From positions 1 through 64,000 of the forward strand of contig CAVTPZ010000036.1 of assembly GCA_963736685.1 (NCBI GenBank): DNA of 64,000 nt, in the 5' to 3' direction. The translations under genes were made by a program, and so were the position numbers. How positions within the stretch are numbered: the stretch's first letter is position 1; every line of letters begins with the position of its first letter. Shown one piece after another: positions 8,015 to 15,636 of the stretch. Below the pieces are notes generated by a model that was not told the DNA's origin, did not search any database, and saw only the letters and a list, made by a program, of their open reading frames with translations. Source of the DNA: DASUPK01 sp963736685. GTDB taxonomy: Bacteria; Actinomycetota; Thermoleophilia; Solirubrobacterales; 70-9.

Positions 8015-8574
8015 AGCGAGGTCGTCACCGGGCCTGCGTCGGCCTTGCCGGCGTGCTCGAAGCGCTCGATCGCATCGGCTCGCTCGAGCGTCATCGCGAC
8101 ATCATCGAGGCCGTTGGAGAGACGATGCTTGATGTCCTCGTCGATTTCGAATTGGAAGACGCCCCCGGCGCAGTTGACCGTCTGGTCATCCAGGTCGATG
8201 CGCGCCTCGCCGGCAGCCGCAACAGCCTTGCAGTGCTCCTCGTCGAGGATCACGGGCAGCAGCCCGTTCTTCGTGCAATTCGAATAGAAGATGTCCGAGA
8301 ACGAGGGCGCGATCACGGCGTCGAAGCCGTAGTCCTTCAGGCCCCAGACCGCGTGCTCACGCGATGAGCCGGAGCCGAAGTTCCGTCCCGCGACCAGGAT
8401 CGGATGCGGCTCGAGCTCGATCTCTCCGGAGCGGAACCAGTCGTAGAAGAGGAACTCTCCGTAGCCCGTCTTCTCGACCCTCTTCAGAAACTGCTTGGGC
8501 ATGATCTGGTCGGTGTCCACGTCGTTGCGGTCGAGCACCGCGACGTGGCCCTCGATGACGTCGATTGCGTCCAT
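8011..8574 (-). CDS. leuD: 3-isopropylmalate dehydratase, small subunit
   Basis: LeuD (187 residues) forms the swivel domain of isopropylmalate isomerase. VLDRNDVDTDQIMPKQFLKRVEKTGYGEFLFYDW, ILVAGRNFGSGSSREHAVWGLKDYGFDAVIAPSFSDIFYSNCTKNGLLPV and the C-terminal IDLDDQTV block are diagnostic. It starts one base after the leuC stop and ends overlapping the methyltransferase start. With LeuC it would serve both the leucine pathway and the citramalate route to isoleucine. Confidence 0.96.
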   Translation of the reverse strand: MDAIDVIEGHVAVLDRNDVDTDQIMPKQFLKRVEKTGYGEFLFYDWFRSGEIELEPHPILVAGRNFGSGSSREHAVWGLKDYGFDAVIAPSFSDIFYSNCTKNGLLPVILDEEHCKAVAAAGEARIDLDDQTVNCAGGVFQFEIDEDIKHRLSNGLDDVAMTLERADAIERFEHAGKADAGPVTTSL

Positions 8575-8575
8575 C

Positions 8576-9961
8576 TCAGCTCCAATCCCTGATGTCGACG
8601 AAGGATCCCTCCACCGCGGCCGCGGCGGCCATCTTCGGGCTGACCAGGTGGGTGCGCCCGCCGGCGCCCTGGCGACCCTCGAAATTCCGGTTGGAGGTCG
8701 AGGCGCAGCGCTCGCCCGGCTGCAGGATGTCCGGGTTCATGCCCAGACAGGCCGAGCAGCCCGACTCGCGCCACTCGAAGCCGGCCGATTGGAAGACGTC
8801 GTGGAGCCCCTCCTCCTCGGCCTGCGCCTTCACCTGCTGGGAGCCCGGCACGACCATGCCCCGCAGGCTCGAGGCGATCTTGCGGCCGTCGACCACCTCG
8901 GCCGCCTCCCGGAGGTCCGAAATCCTCGAGTTCGTGCAGGAGCCGATGAAGATCCGGTCGAGCGGGATCTCGGTCATCGGCGTTCCGGGTTGCAGGTCCA
9001 TGTAGGCCAGCGCCCGCTCGGCTGCCTCGCGGTCGGCAGGCGAGTCCATTGCGGTCGGGTCGGGGACCTGGTCGGTCACCTGGACGACCATGCCGGGAGT
9101 CGTTCCCCAGGTGACCATCGGCGAGATCGCCGTCGCGTCGACCCGCACCTCGGTGTCGAAGCTCGCGCCGTCGTCGGTGGGCAGCCGGCGCCAGCGCTCG
9201 ACGGCGGCGTCGAAGTCATCGGGGACGCCCGGGCGTCCCCTGATGTATTCGAAGGTCGTCTCGTCCGGAGCCACCATTCCGGCGCGGCCGCCGCCCTCGA
9301 TGGTCATGTTGCAGATCGTCATCCGGTTCTCCATCGAGAGGGCTTCGATCGCCGGTCCCGCGTATTCGACCGCGTAGCCCTGCATGCCGCCGACGCCGAG
9401 GCGGCCGATCGTCGCCAGGATCAGATCCTTGGCGGTCACGCCGAACCCCAGCTCGCCCGCATAGCTGATCCGCATCGACTTCGGGCGGCGCTGGATCAGG
9501 CACTGGGTCGCCAGCACGTGCTCGACCTCGGACGTGCCGATCCCGAAGGCAAGCGCGCCGAAGGCGCCGTGCGTAGAGGTGTGGGAGTCGCCGCAGACGA
9601 TCGTCATGCCGGGCTGTGTGACGCCGAGCTCCGGGCCGATCACGTGGACGATTCCGCGACGCTCCGAGCCCAGCGAGTAGAGCGGGATGCCGAATTCCTC
9701 GCAGTTGGCCTCGAGGGCCTCGACCTGCTTGCGTGAGAGCTCGTCGGCGATCAGGCGGGCGGCCGGAGTGCCGTCCGTCGGGACGTTGTGGTCGGCGGTG
9801 GCCAGCGTCTTGTCCGGACGCCGGACGGCCCGTTCGGCGAGGCGGAGGCCATCGAAGGCCTGCGGCGAGGTCACCTCGTGAACGAGATGGAGATCGATGT
9901 AGATCAGGTCGCTGTCGACCTCGTGCGCGTCCCAGATCTTCTCGAACAAGTTCTTGGCCAT
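8576..9961 (-). CDS. leuC: 3-isopropylmalate dehydratase, large subunit
   Basis: LeuC (461 residues) carries the [4Fe-4S] cluster of isopropylmalate isomerase. The three cluster cysteines are visible: SCTNSR (Cys342) and GCSACLGMN (Cys402, Cys405). VCGDSHTSTHGAFGALAFGIGTSEVEHVLATQ and the DHNVPT motif near residue 58 also match. The ATG at 9961 follows a strong AGGAGG with 6-base spacing, unlike the leaderless genes nearby, consistent with an internal operon position eight bases after the XRE-cupin gene. Confidence 0.97.
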   Translation of the reverse strand: MAKNLFEKIWDAHEVDSDLIYIDLHLVHEVTSPQAFDGLRLAERAVRRPDKTLATADHNVPTDGTPAARLIADELSRKQVEALEANCEEFGIPLYSLGSERRGIVHVIGPELGVTQPGMTIVCGDSHTSTHGAFGALAFGIGTSEVEHVLATQCLIQRRPKSMRISYAGELGFGVTAKDLILATIGRLGVGGMQGYAVEYAGPAIEALSMENRMTICNMTIEGGGRAGMVAPDETTFEYIRGRPGVPDDFDAAVERWRRLPTDDGASFDTEVRVDATAISPMVTWGTTPGMVVQVTDQVPDPTAMDSPADREAAERALAYMDLQPGTPMTEIPLDRIFIGSCTNSRISDLREAAEVVDGRKIASSLRGMVVPGSQQVKAQAEEEGLHDVFQSAGFEWRESGCSACLGMNPDILQPGERCASTSNRNFEGRQGAGGRTHLVSPKMAAAAAVEGSFVDIRDWS

Positions 9962-9969
9962 CGGTCCTC

Positions 9970-10581
9970 CTAACCTCGTCTCAGCCCGGCCGCGACCACG
10001 GCGATCAGCCGAGCCTCGGACGAGGAATTGTTCTCGAAATGGTGAGGCAGATCCGCGTCGAAGGTGACGCTGTCGCCCGCTCTGAGCTCGTGGCGCCGGC
10101 CGTCGATGAAGAGCTCGACCGTTCCATCGAGCACGACGGCGGTCTCGCGGCTGCCGGGCTCATGCACGGGCGGATCATCCGCCGCGCCGGTGGCAGCACC
10201 GGCCGCCAGGGTGTGCTCGGACACGTCGGCGCGCTGGCCGGGCAGCGGCGGCGTCAGCTCCTCGACCTTGTGACCGCGCCGCCGGCGTGTGCGCCGGTTC
10301 CTCGCCGGCACGACCACGACGTGGCGATCCTCGTCCAGGCGCAGGAGCTGCGAAAGGGTTAACTCCAGGCCGGCCGCGATCTTCTGCGCGATCGCAAGAG
10401 TTGGGCTGGTGTCGCCGCGCTCGACCTGCGAGAGCATCGGCGCGCTCACACCACTGCGCTCGGCCAGGTCCCTGAGGGAGAGGTCCATGCCCTCGCGGAG
10501 GCTCTTGACACGTGTGCCGACGGACCCGTCAGCGGATACAGCCGGCGGCGGGCCGGCTCTGCTCTCGGTCGTGCTTGCCAT
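9970..10581 (-). CDS. XRE-family regulator with C-terminal cupin domain
   Basis: This protein of about 203 residues has an N-terminal helix-turn-helix (VGTRVKSLREGMDLSLRDLAERSGVSAPMLSQVERGDTSPTLAIAQKIA) and a C-terminal cupin_2 barrel (HEPGSRETAVVLDGTVELFIDGRRHELRAGDSVTFDADLPHHFEN). The cupin probably senses a small ligand. I chose ATG 10581 because residues upstream in the same frame look non-coding and a TAGCGT hexamer lies 8 bases before this start. It is the first gene of the leu operon and divergent from the MMPL exporter, with two palindromes in the shared region, so it probably controls itself, leuCD and/or the exporter. The middle segment RRTRRRRGHK is strongly basic. Confidence 0.88.
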   Translation of the reverse strand: MASTTESRAGPPPAVSADGSVGTRVKSLREGMDLSLRDLAERSGVSAPMLSQVERGDTSPTLAIAQKIAAGLELTLSQLLRLDEDRHVVVVPARNRRTRRRRGHKVEELTPPLPGQRADVSEHTLAAGAATGAADDPPVHEPGSRETAVVLDGTVELFIDGRRHELRAGDSVTFDADLPHHFENNSSSEARLIAVVAAGLRRG

Positions 10582-10584
10582 GGC

Positions 10585-10594
10585 AGCGTACGCT
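10585..10594. promoter_or_regulatory. Palindrome over the XRE-cupin promoter
   Basis: AGCGTACGCT is a perfect 10-bp palindrome that overlaps the proposed -10 (TAGCGT, 10590-10595 on the minus strand). It is well placed for autorepression. Confidence 0.4.
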
Positions 10595-10595
10595 A
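10590..10595 (-). promoter_or_regulatory. Putative -10 (TAGCGT) for the XRE-cupin/leu operon
   Basis: TAGCGT lies 8 bases before the chosen ATG at 10581 and is embedded in a palindrome. Confidence 0.4.
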
Positions 10596-10598
10596 TCA

Positions 10599-10612
10599 CA
10601 TACGTTCGTATG
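10599..10612. promoter_or_regulatory. Operator-like inverted repeat between divergent genes
   Basis: CATACG-TT-CGTATG has two 6-bp perfect arms. It would overlap the -35 regions of both divergent transcription units (proposed -10 sites at 10590-10595 minus and 10625-10630 plus), the expected place for a dimeric HTH repressor. Confidence 0.5.
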
Positions 10613-10624
10613 CGTCTAGAGCGA

Positions 10625-10630
10625 TAGGGT
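10625..10630 (+). promoter_or_regulatory. Putative -10 (TAGGGT) for the MMPL gene
   Basis: TAGGGT lies 28 bases before the ATG at 10659 and would give a short leader carrying the GGAGGT ribosome-binding site at 10649-10654. Confidence 0.35.
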
Positions 10631-10658
10631 TCGGGTCGGTCGCGACATGGAGGTCCGT

Positions 10659-12935
10659 ATGTCGGCGTCTCGTCCCAATCCAGAAAACCGAGCGACGGAT
10701 TTGACCCCGCGAGGGATCGCCTCGCGTGCCGGGGTGTGGAGCGCACAACACCGCAAGACCGCCATCTGGGGGTGGCTCGCCTTCGTCGTCATCGCCTTCA
10801 TGGTCGGTGGCGCCACCGGAACCAAGTCACTCGAGCACACCCAGACCGGCGTCGGCGAATCCGGGCGTGCGGATCAGACGATTGCCGACGCAGCTCCGGA
10901 ACACGCCCAGGAGATGGTGCTGATTCAGAGCACCCGGTCCACCGCCGCCGACCCGGCCTTCCGCGCGGTCGCCGTCGAGGTGCAGCGCAAGCTCGCGGCG
11001 CTCCCGGACACACAGAACTTCGAGAGTCCGCTGGCCCCCGCGAACGCAAGTCAGGTCTCGGCAGATGGGCACTCGGCGCTCCTCCGCTTTCAGATCGCGG
11101 GCAATGACACCGAGGTGATGGACCGCGTCAAGCCGGCGGTTCAGGCCGTCGCTGACGTTGAGGGGGCACACCCCGGCTTCACCCTGGGCGAGTTCGGCGA
11201 TGCCAGCACCAACCAGCAGATCAACAAGGTCGTCCAGGACGACTTCGGCAAGGCCCTCACCACCTCGCTCCCGGTCACCCTGATCATCCTGCTGCTCGCC
11301 TTCGGAGCGCTCGTGGCCGCCGGCGTGCCACTGCTTCTTGCGCTGACTGCAGTCATCGCGACGATCGGCATCATGGGCCCGTTGAGCCACGTCATCGGCG
11401 GAGTCGACAACTCCATCAACGAGGTCATCCTTCTCATCGGCCTCGCCGTCGGCGTCGACTACTCGATGTTCTACCTGCGGCGCGAGCGGGAGGAGCGCGA
11501 GGCCGGTCGGAGTGAGGAGGCGTCCCTGGCGGCCGCCGCGGCGACCTCGGGCCGCGCCGTGCTGGTTTCGGGCTTCACGGTGATGATCGCCATGGCCGGG
11601 ATGTACTTCGCGGGCACGCCGACCTTCCAGTCGTTCGCCACGGGGACAATCCTGGTTGTCGCCGTGGCCCTGATCGGTTCGCTCACGGTCCTGCCCGCGA
11701 TCCTCTCCTGGCTCGGGGACCGAGTGGAGAAGGGCGGCGTCCCGATCCTCAAGGACCGGCCCTGGAACGCCGGCGAGAGCCGCATCTGGGGGAAGATCCT
11801 GAACCCGGTCCTCCGGCACCCGCTCATCGCGCTTCTCCTCGCATGCGGCCTGCTGATCTTCCTCGCGCTGCCGGCGTTTCGGCTGCATACCGCTAACGAA
11901 AGCGTCGAGTCGCTGCCTCAGGACGTCGCCTCGATCCAGACCTACAACCGGATCCAGGCAGCCTTCCCGGGAGGCGGGATTCCCGCAGTGGTCGTGGTCA
12001 GCTCCGACAACGGGCGTACGCCGCAGGTCCGTCGCGGCATCGCGGGCATGGTCGCGCGGGCAAACGCCAGCCCACTGTTCAAGCCACCGGTCACGCTCGA
12101 CACCTTCCCTGACCGCGGCGTGATCCAGGTGAACATCCCGATTGTGGGCGACGGAACCGACTCGCGATCGAACGCTGCGCTCGATCAGCTCCGCGACGAG
12201 ATCGTTCCCGCGACGATCGGGGCGGTGCCGGGGGTCACAGCCGACGTGACGGGTTTCACAGCAGAGTCCAGGGACTTCAACGATGCGACCAAGTCACATC
12301 TCCCGCTGGTCTTCGCCTTCGTGCTGACGGCGGCGTTCCTCCTGCTGCTCTTTACCTTCCGCTCGATCGTCATCCCGATCAAGGCGATCATCCTCAACCT
12401 GCTCTCGGTCGGGGCCGCCTACGGGGTGATCGTCTGGGTCTTCCAGGACGGTCACCTCCAGTCGTTCCTGGGATTCCACTCGACGGGCGCGATCATCTCG
12501 TGGATGCCGTTGTTCCTCTTCGTCGTCCTGTTCGGGCTCTCGATGGATTACCACGTGTTCATCCTCACTCGGATCCGCGAGTCCTATGACCGCGGCATGC
12601 CGACAGACGAGGCCGTCGCGCATGGGATCAAGACTACGGCCGGAGTGGTGACCAGCGCTGCCGTCGTGATGATCGGGGTGTTCGCCGTGTTCGCCACTCT
12701 GTCGCTCGTCTTCTTCAAGGAGCTCGGCGTGGGCCTTGGTGTCGCGGTGTTGATCGACGCAACGCTCGTACGCGCCGTGTTGCTGCCCGCCTCGATGACG
12801 TTGCTGGGCGACTGGAACTGGTACCTGCCGCGCTGGCTCGAATGGATCCCACACGTCGGTCCGGTGGGCGCCCCCTCACTTCCGCCGGCGGAGCCCAGCG
12901 AAGGCGATAAGAGGTCAGCTCCGGCGGCCTCGTGA
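10659..12935 (+). CDS. MMPL-family RND transporter
   Basis: This 758-residue membrane protein of the MMPL branch of the RND superfamily exports lipids or drugs in actinobacteria. It has one N-terminal transmembrane helix (AIWGWLAFVVIAFMVGG), a periplasmic loop, five helices with the conserved IGLAVGVDYSMFYLRR block, a second loop and a second five-helix set with VLFGLSMDYHVFILTRIRE; the paired Gly/Asp-Tyr signatures are the proton-relay motifs. ATG 10659 is chosen over ATG 10647 because GGAGGT sits four bases upstream of it. It is divergent from the XRE-cupin regulator, which probably controls it; the substrate is unknown. Confidence 0.93.
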   Translation: MSASRPNPENRATDLTPRGIASRAGVWSAQHRKTAIWGWLAFVVIAFMVGGATGTKSLEHTQTGVGESGRADQTIADAAPEHAQEMVLIQSTRSTAADPAFRAVAVEVQRKLAALPDTQNFESPLAPANASQVSADGHSALLRFQIAGNDTEVMDRVKPAVQAVADVEGAHPGFTLGEFGDASTNQQINKVVQDDFGKALTTSLPVTLIILLLAFGALVAAGVPLLLALTAVIATIGIMGPLSHVIGGVDNSINEVILLIGLAVGVDYSMFYLRREREEREAGRSEEASLAAAAATSGRAVLVSGFTVMIAMAGMYFAGTPTFQSFATGTILVVAVALIGSLTVLPAILSWLGDRVEKGGVPILKDRPWNAGESRIWGKILNPVLRHPLIALLLACGLLIFLALPAFRLHTANESVESLPQDVASIQTYNRIQAAFPGGGIPAVVVVSSDNGRTPQVRRGIAGMVARANASPLFKPPVTLDTFPDRGVIQVNIPIVGDGTDSRSNAALDQLRDEIVPATIGAVPGVTADVTGFTAESRDFNDATKSHLPLVFAFVLTAAFLLLLFTFRSIVIPIKAIILNLLSVGAAYGVIVWVFQDGHLQSFLGFHSTGAIISWMPLFLFVVLFGLSMDYHVFILTRIRESYDRGMPTDEAVAHGIKTTAGVVTSAAVVMIGVFAVFATLSLVFFKELGVGLGVAVLIDATLVRAVLLPASMTLLGDWNWYLPRWLEWIPHVGPVGAPSLPPAEPSEGDKRSAPAAS

Positions 12936-12941
12936 GGCCGC
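12924..12941. terminator. Stem-loop between convergent MMPL and nitroreductase genes
   Basis: GCGGCCT-CGTG-AGGCCGC forms a perfect 7-bp stem with a tetraloop overlapping the MMPL stop codon. It lacks a U-run but sits between converging genes and could stop transcription from both sides. Confidence 0.5.
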
Positions 12942-12942
12942 G

Positions 12943-13401
12943 CTAGGCCGGTTCCAGCACGACCACCGGGATCTGGCGGTCCGTACGCCGCTGGTAGTTC
13001 TCGTAGTCGGGGTAGGCGTCGGCCATCATCCGCCAGAGGCGTTCCCGCTCCTCGCCGGAGGCCTCCCGGGCTCGCACGTGCCGCTTCTCCCCTTTCCACC
13101 ACGCTGTCGTTTCGGGACTCGCCTTGAGGTTGTAGTACCAGGCCGGGTGCCGGTCGGTGCCGCCCTTCGAGGCGATCAGGACGAGGTTGTCGCCGTCAGG
13201 GAGGCAGAGCAGCGGATGCGTTCTGCGCTTGCCCGACTTTCGCCCGACCGATTCGATCAGCACGACGGGCACTCCGTACGCCTTGCCGCCGAGCCGGCCG
13301 TGGGAGACCTTGTATGCGGCGGTGTGAAAGTCTGTGAAGCGCTCCCAGAACCACCAGAGCCGGGAGCTCGACGGGGGCGCCTCGGGGAGCTTCAGCTTCA
13401 C
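12943..13401 (-). CDS. Deazaflavin (F420)-dependent nitroreductase-family protein
   Basis: This 152-residue protein has the DDN-family pattern: ESVGRKSGKRRTHPLLCLPDGDNLVLIASKGGTDRHPAWYYNLKASPET followed by RARE-x-GEERERLW and a YQRRTDRQIPVVVLEP end. Family members use F420H2 to reduce quinones or nitro compounds, often at the membrane. The GTG at 13401 is 7 bases after TAGGCT, whose TAG is the stop of the SnoaL gene. Upstream in-frame residues are antisense to that gene and were excluded. The true substrate cannot be read from sequence. Confidence 0.88.
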   Translation of the reverse strand: MKLKLPEAPPSSSRLWWFWERFTDFHTAAYKVSHGRLGGKAYGVPVVLIESVGRKSGKRRTHPLLCLPDGDNLVLIASKGGTDRHPAWYYNLKASPETTAWWKGEKRHVRAREASGEERERLWRMMADAYPDYENYQRRTDRQIPVVVLEPA

Positions 13402-13408
13402 GGACGGC

Positions 13409-13414
13409 AGCCTA
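13409..13414 (-). promoter_or_regulatory. Putative -10 (TAGGCT) for the nitroreductase gene
   Basis: TAGGCT lies 7 bases before the GTG start; its TAG is the stop codon of the upstream SnoaL-like gene. Confidence 0.45.
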
Positions 13415-13816
13415 TCCCGCGGTGCGCCTCGCCTCGGCGTCGTCGCGGGCCTCCTGCTCGGTGCGGGAGACGGCCCACCAGGCTGCTTTCCCGTTCCGGA
13501 CCTCGGCCAGGTTCCACATCTCCTGAGGCACCTCCACATCGGCGACCTTTCCGCTGATCACGACCCTGGTGAGCACGAGCCCGTCGTCCAGATCGAGGGG
13601 CTCATCTATGTCGTAGCGGAGGCCACCAAGGGATTGGCGGACGCGGTTCCACCAGTCACGCACACCATCGTGCCCTCTGAACGTTCCCCCCTCCGCCTCC
13701 GCGACCAGGGAGTTGAACTCGATTTCGGGGTCCATCAGCTCGAGGAAACCACCCAGGTCACCGGCCTGAAGCGCCGCCCACGCTTCCTTTGCCGTCTCGA
13801 TGTCGGACTCGGACAT
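13412..13816 (-). CDS. SnoaL-like / NTF2-fold protein
   Basis: This 134-residue protein has an N-terminal helix ETAKEAWAALQAGDLGGFLELMDPEIEFNSL, then FRGHDGVRDWWNRV and a beta-rich C-terminal half (DDGLVLTRVVISGKVADVEVPQEMWNLAEVRNGKAAWWAV). This is the cone-shaped NTF2/SnoaL fold found in small isomerases, hydrolases and binding proteins. It begins five bases after the leuA stop, so it is probably co-transcribed with leuA. No catalytic residue can be assigned. Confidence 0.8.
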   Translation of the reverse strand: MSESDIETAKEAWAALQAGDLGGFLELMDPEIEFNSLVAEAEGGTFRGHDGVRDWWNRVRQSLGGLRYDIDEPLDLDDGLVLTRVVISGKVADVEVPQEMWNLAEVRNGKAAWWAVSRTEQEARDDAEARRTAG

Positions 13817-13821
13817 GCGAC

Positions 13822-15429
13822 CTACGGGCCGGGGGTGCGCTCCACGGCGGCCTCGGCGGTCGCACCTTCGGCCTCGCGAATCGCAACGCCCTCCAGGGCG
13901 TTCGAGACCGCTCGAACGAAGGCGCGGGCCGATGCCTCGAGGATGTCGGTGGCGACGCCCTGCCCGCTCGCCAGCCGTCCGTTGGCGCGAACCGAGACGC
14001 TCACCTCACCGAGCGCGTCGGTGCCGCCGGTGACGGCCTCGACCTCGTAGCGCTGAAGCTCGGCGTCGGTGCCGGTCGCATCGCGGATCGCCCCGAAGAT
14101 GGCGTCGACCGGCCCGTCGCCGGATGCCTGCGCGACCGACTCCTCGCCGTTCGGCAGGACGACGCTCACCTTGGCCACGGGCTCACGCTCCGAGCCGGCC
14201 TCGACCTCGAACCACTTCAGGTTGTAGGCCTCGGCGCTCTCGCGCATCTCGTCGGAGACGATCGCCTCCAGGTCGAGCGCGGTGATCTGCTTCTTCTTGT
14301 CCGCGATCTCCTTGAAGCGCTTGAACGCCTGATTCAGCGCGCCCCCCTCGACCGCGAAACCCAGATCCTTCAGGGCGTCCTGGAGGGCGTGGCGGCCCGA
14401 GTGCTTCCCTAGCACGATCGAGTTGGACTCGAGCCCGACCTCGGTCGCGTCCATGATCTCGTAGGTCGAGCGCTCCTTGAGCACGCCGTCCTGGTGGATG
14501 CCGGACTCGTGGGCGAATGCGTTCCGGCCCACCACCGCCTTGTTCGGCGGCACGGAGTAGCCGGTCAGGCGCGAGACCATGCGGCTGGTCCGCGCCAGCT
14601 CGCGGGCGTCGATGCCCGTGTCCAGTCCGTGGACGTCGCTTCGGGTCCGCAGCAGCATCACGATCTCCTCGAGCGAGCAGTTGCCGGCTCGCTCGCCGAT
14701 TCCGTTGACCGCGCACTCCACCTGGCGTGCGCCGGCGACCAGTCCCGCGAACGAGTTGGCGACGGCCAGGCCCAGGTCGTCATGGCAGTGGACCGAGACC
14801 TCCACCCCATCGAGCCCGGGAACCAGCTCGTAGAGCTTGCGGAAATACGCGGCGTACTCCTCCGGGGTCGTGTAGCCCACGGTGTCCGGCACGTTGATCA
14901 CGTTCGCGCCCTCCGCAACGGCGATCGCACAGACCTCGGCGGTGAACTCGAGGTCCGCGCGGGTGGCGTCCATCGGGGAGAACTCGACGTCCTCGCAGTA
15001 GGACTTGGCGAGGGCGACGGCCGCCTTCGCCTGGCCCTTCACGTCGTCGCGCGTGGTCTGGAGCTGGTGCTCGATGTGGATGTCCGAGGTGGAGATGAAG
15101 GTGTGGATCCGAGGGCGGTCGGAGTCCTTGATCGCGTTCCAGGCAGCGTCGATGTCCGCCTTGTGCGTGCGAGCGAGGCCACAGATCTCGGGGCCATGCA
15201 CGGTGCGGGCGATCGTCTCGACCGCCTCGAAGTCGCCGGGCGAGGTGATGGGAAAACCGGCCTCGATCACGTCCACGCCAAGGCGTGCGAGCTGCTGCGC
15301 GATCTCGACCTTCTCCTGCGTGTTCAGCGAGATCCCCGGCGACTGCTCACCGTCGCGCAGGGTCGTATCGAAGATGTGGACCCGGTTCTGCTCTGGGACC
15401 GGACCGGTTGCACCGCCTACGTCCTTCAT
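13822..15429 (-). CDS. leuA: 2-isopropylmalate synthase
   Basis: LeuA (535 residues) makes 2-isopropylmalate, the first committed step to leucine. The barrel motifs IFDTTLRDGEQSPGISLNTQEK, DVIEAGFPITSPGDFEAV, VEFSPMDATRADLEF, INVPDTVGYTTPEEYA, VSVHCHDDLGLAVANS and NGIGERAGNCSLEEIVM are intact, followed by the C-terminal allosteric domain (about 390-535) that normally binds leucine. ATG 15429 has a very strong AAGGAGGT site. The frame stays open far upstream but has no coding character there. A leucine-rich leader peptide lies 68 bases upstream and its codons are complementary to this ribosome-binding site, so leucine-dependent control of translation is likely. Confidence 0.97.
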   Translation of the reverse strand: MKDVGGATGPVPEQNRVHIFDTTLRDGEQSPGISLNTQEKVEIAQQLARLGVDVIEAGFPITSPGDFEAVETIARTVHGPEICGLARTHKADIDAAWNAIKDSDRPRIHTFISTSDIHIEHQLQTTRDDVKGQAKAAVALAKSYCEDVEFSPMDATRADLEFTAEVCAIAVAEGANVINVPDTVGYTTPEEYAAYFRKLYELVPGLDGVEVSVHCHDDLGLAVANSFAGLVAGARQVECAVNGIGERAGNCSLEEIVMLLRTRSDVHGLDTGIDARELARTSRMVSRLTGYSVPPNKAVVGRNAFAHESGIHQDGVLKERSTYEIMDATEVGLESNSIVLGKHSGRHALQDALKDLGFAVEGGALNQAFKRFKEIADKKKQITALDLEAIVSDEMRESAEAYNLKWFEVEAGSEREPVAKVSVVLPNGEESVAQASGDGPVDAIFGAIRDATGTDAELQRYEVEAVTGGTDALGEVSVSVRANGRLASGQGVATDILEASARAFVRAVSNALEGVAIREAEGATAEAAVERTPGP

Positions 15430-15435
15430 GACTAC

Positions 15436-15446
15436 CTCCTTCTCCT
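15436..15446 (-). promoter_or_regulatory. leuA Shine-Dalgarno, complementary to leader Leu codons
   Basis: On the mRNA this 11-base stretch reads AGGAGAAGGAG and forms most of the leuA ribosome-binding site. It pairs perfectly with CTCCTTCTCCT at 15527-15517, which is Leu codons 11-14 of the leader peptide. Confidence 0.7.
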
Positions 15447-15463
15447 GAAGCTTTCGATGACCT

Positions 15464-15491
15464 GTCAGTGAGTTCGCGGCTGACGCGCCGC
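15464..15491 (-). promoter_or_regulatory. Alternative stem-loops in the leuA leader
   Basis: Two 5-bp stems exclude each other because they share bases: GTCAG/CTGAC (15464-15468 with 15480-15484) and GCGGC/GCCGC (15476-15480 with 15487-15491). They lie between the leader stop codon and the leuA start, where switching structures of attenuators are normally found. Confidence 0.35.
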
Positions 15492-15497
15492 CCAGCG

Positions 15498-15557
15498 CTA
15501 TTCCCCCCGGAGGGGGAGGAGAAGGAGAAGCGCGAGGCTGTCGAGCCGGTGCGTCAT
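15498..15557 (-). CDS. leuA leader peptide (8 of 19 residues Leu)
   Basis: This open frame encodes MTHRLDSLALLLLLPLRGE and then TAG. Eight of 19 residues are leucine, including five in a row (CTT CTC CTT CTC CTC, codons 10-14). It precedes leuA by 68 bases in the same direction. Leader peptides rich in the regulated amino acid are the standard sensor of ribosome-mediated attenuation and are predicted upstream of leuA in other actinobacteria (from memory). No strong Shine-Dalgarno is seen; TACTCT 12 bases upstream may be a -10 giving a near-leaderless start. The peptide itself probably has no function once made. Confidence 0.8.
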   Translation of the reverse strand: MTHRLDSLALLLLLPLRGE

Positions 15558-15569
15558 CGAAGTCAACGC

Positions 15570-15575
15570 AGAGTA
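15570..15575 (-). promoter_or_regulatory. Possible -10 (TACTCT) for the leuA leader transcript
   Basis: TACTCT lies 12 bases before the leader-peptide ATG and would give a leader of about 6 bases. It lies in the 79-base gap shared with the divergent AI-2E gene. Confidence 0.35.
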
Positions 15576-15623
15576 GCGAACACCGAGCGCTACGGCCGGG
15601 AATTTGGCGTCCCGGCGCATCAT

Positions 15624-15629
15624 TAGCTT
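15624..15629 (+). promoter_or_regulatory. Putative -10 (TAGCTT) for the AI-2E gene
   Basis: TAGCTT is 7 bases before the ATG at 15637, and no ribosome-binding site is present, consistent with a leaderless mRNA. Confidence 0.45.
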
Positions 15630-15636
15630 CACCTCG

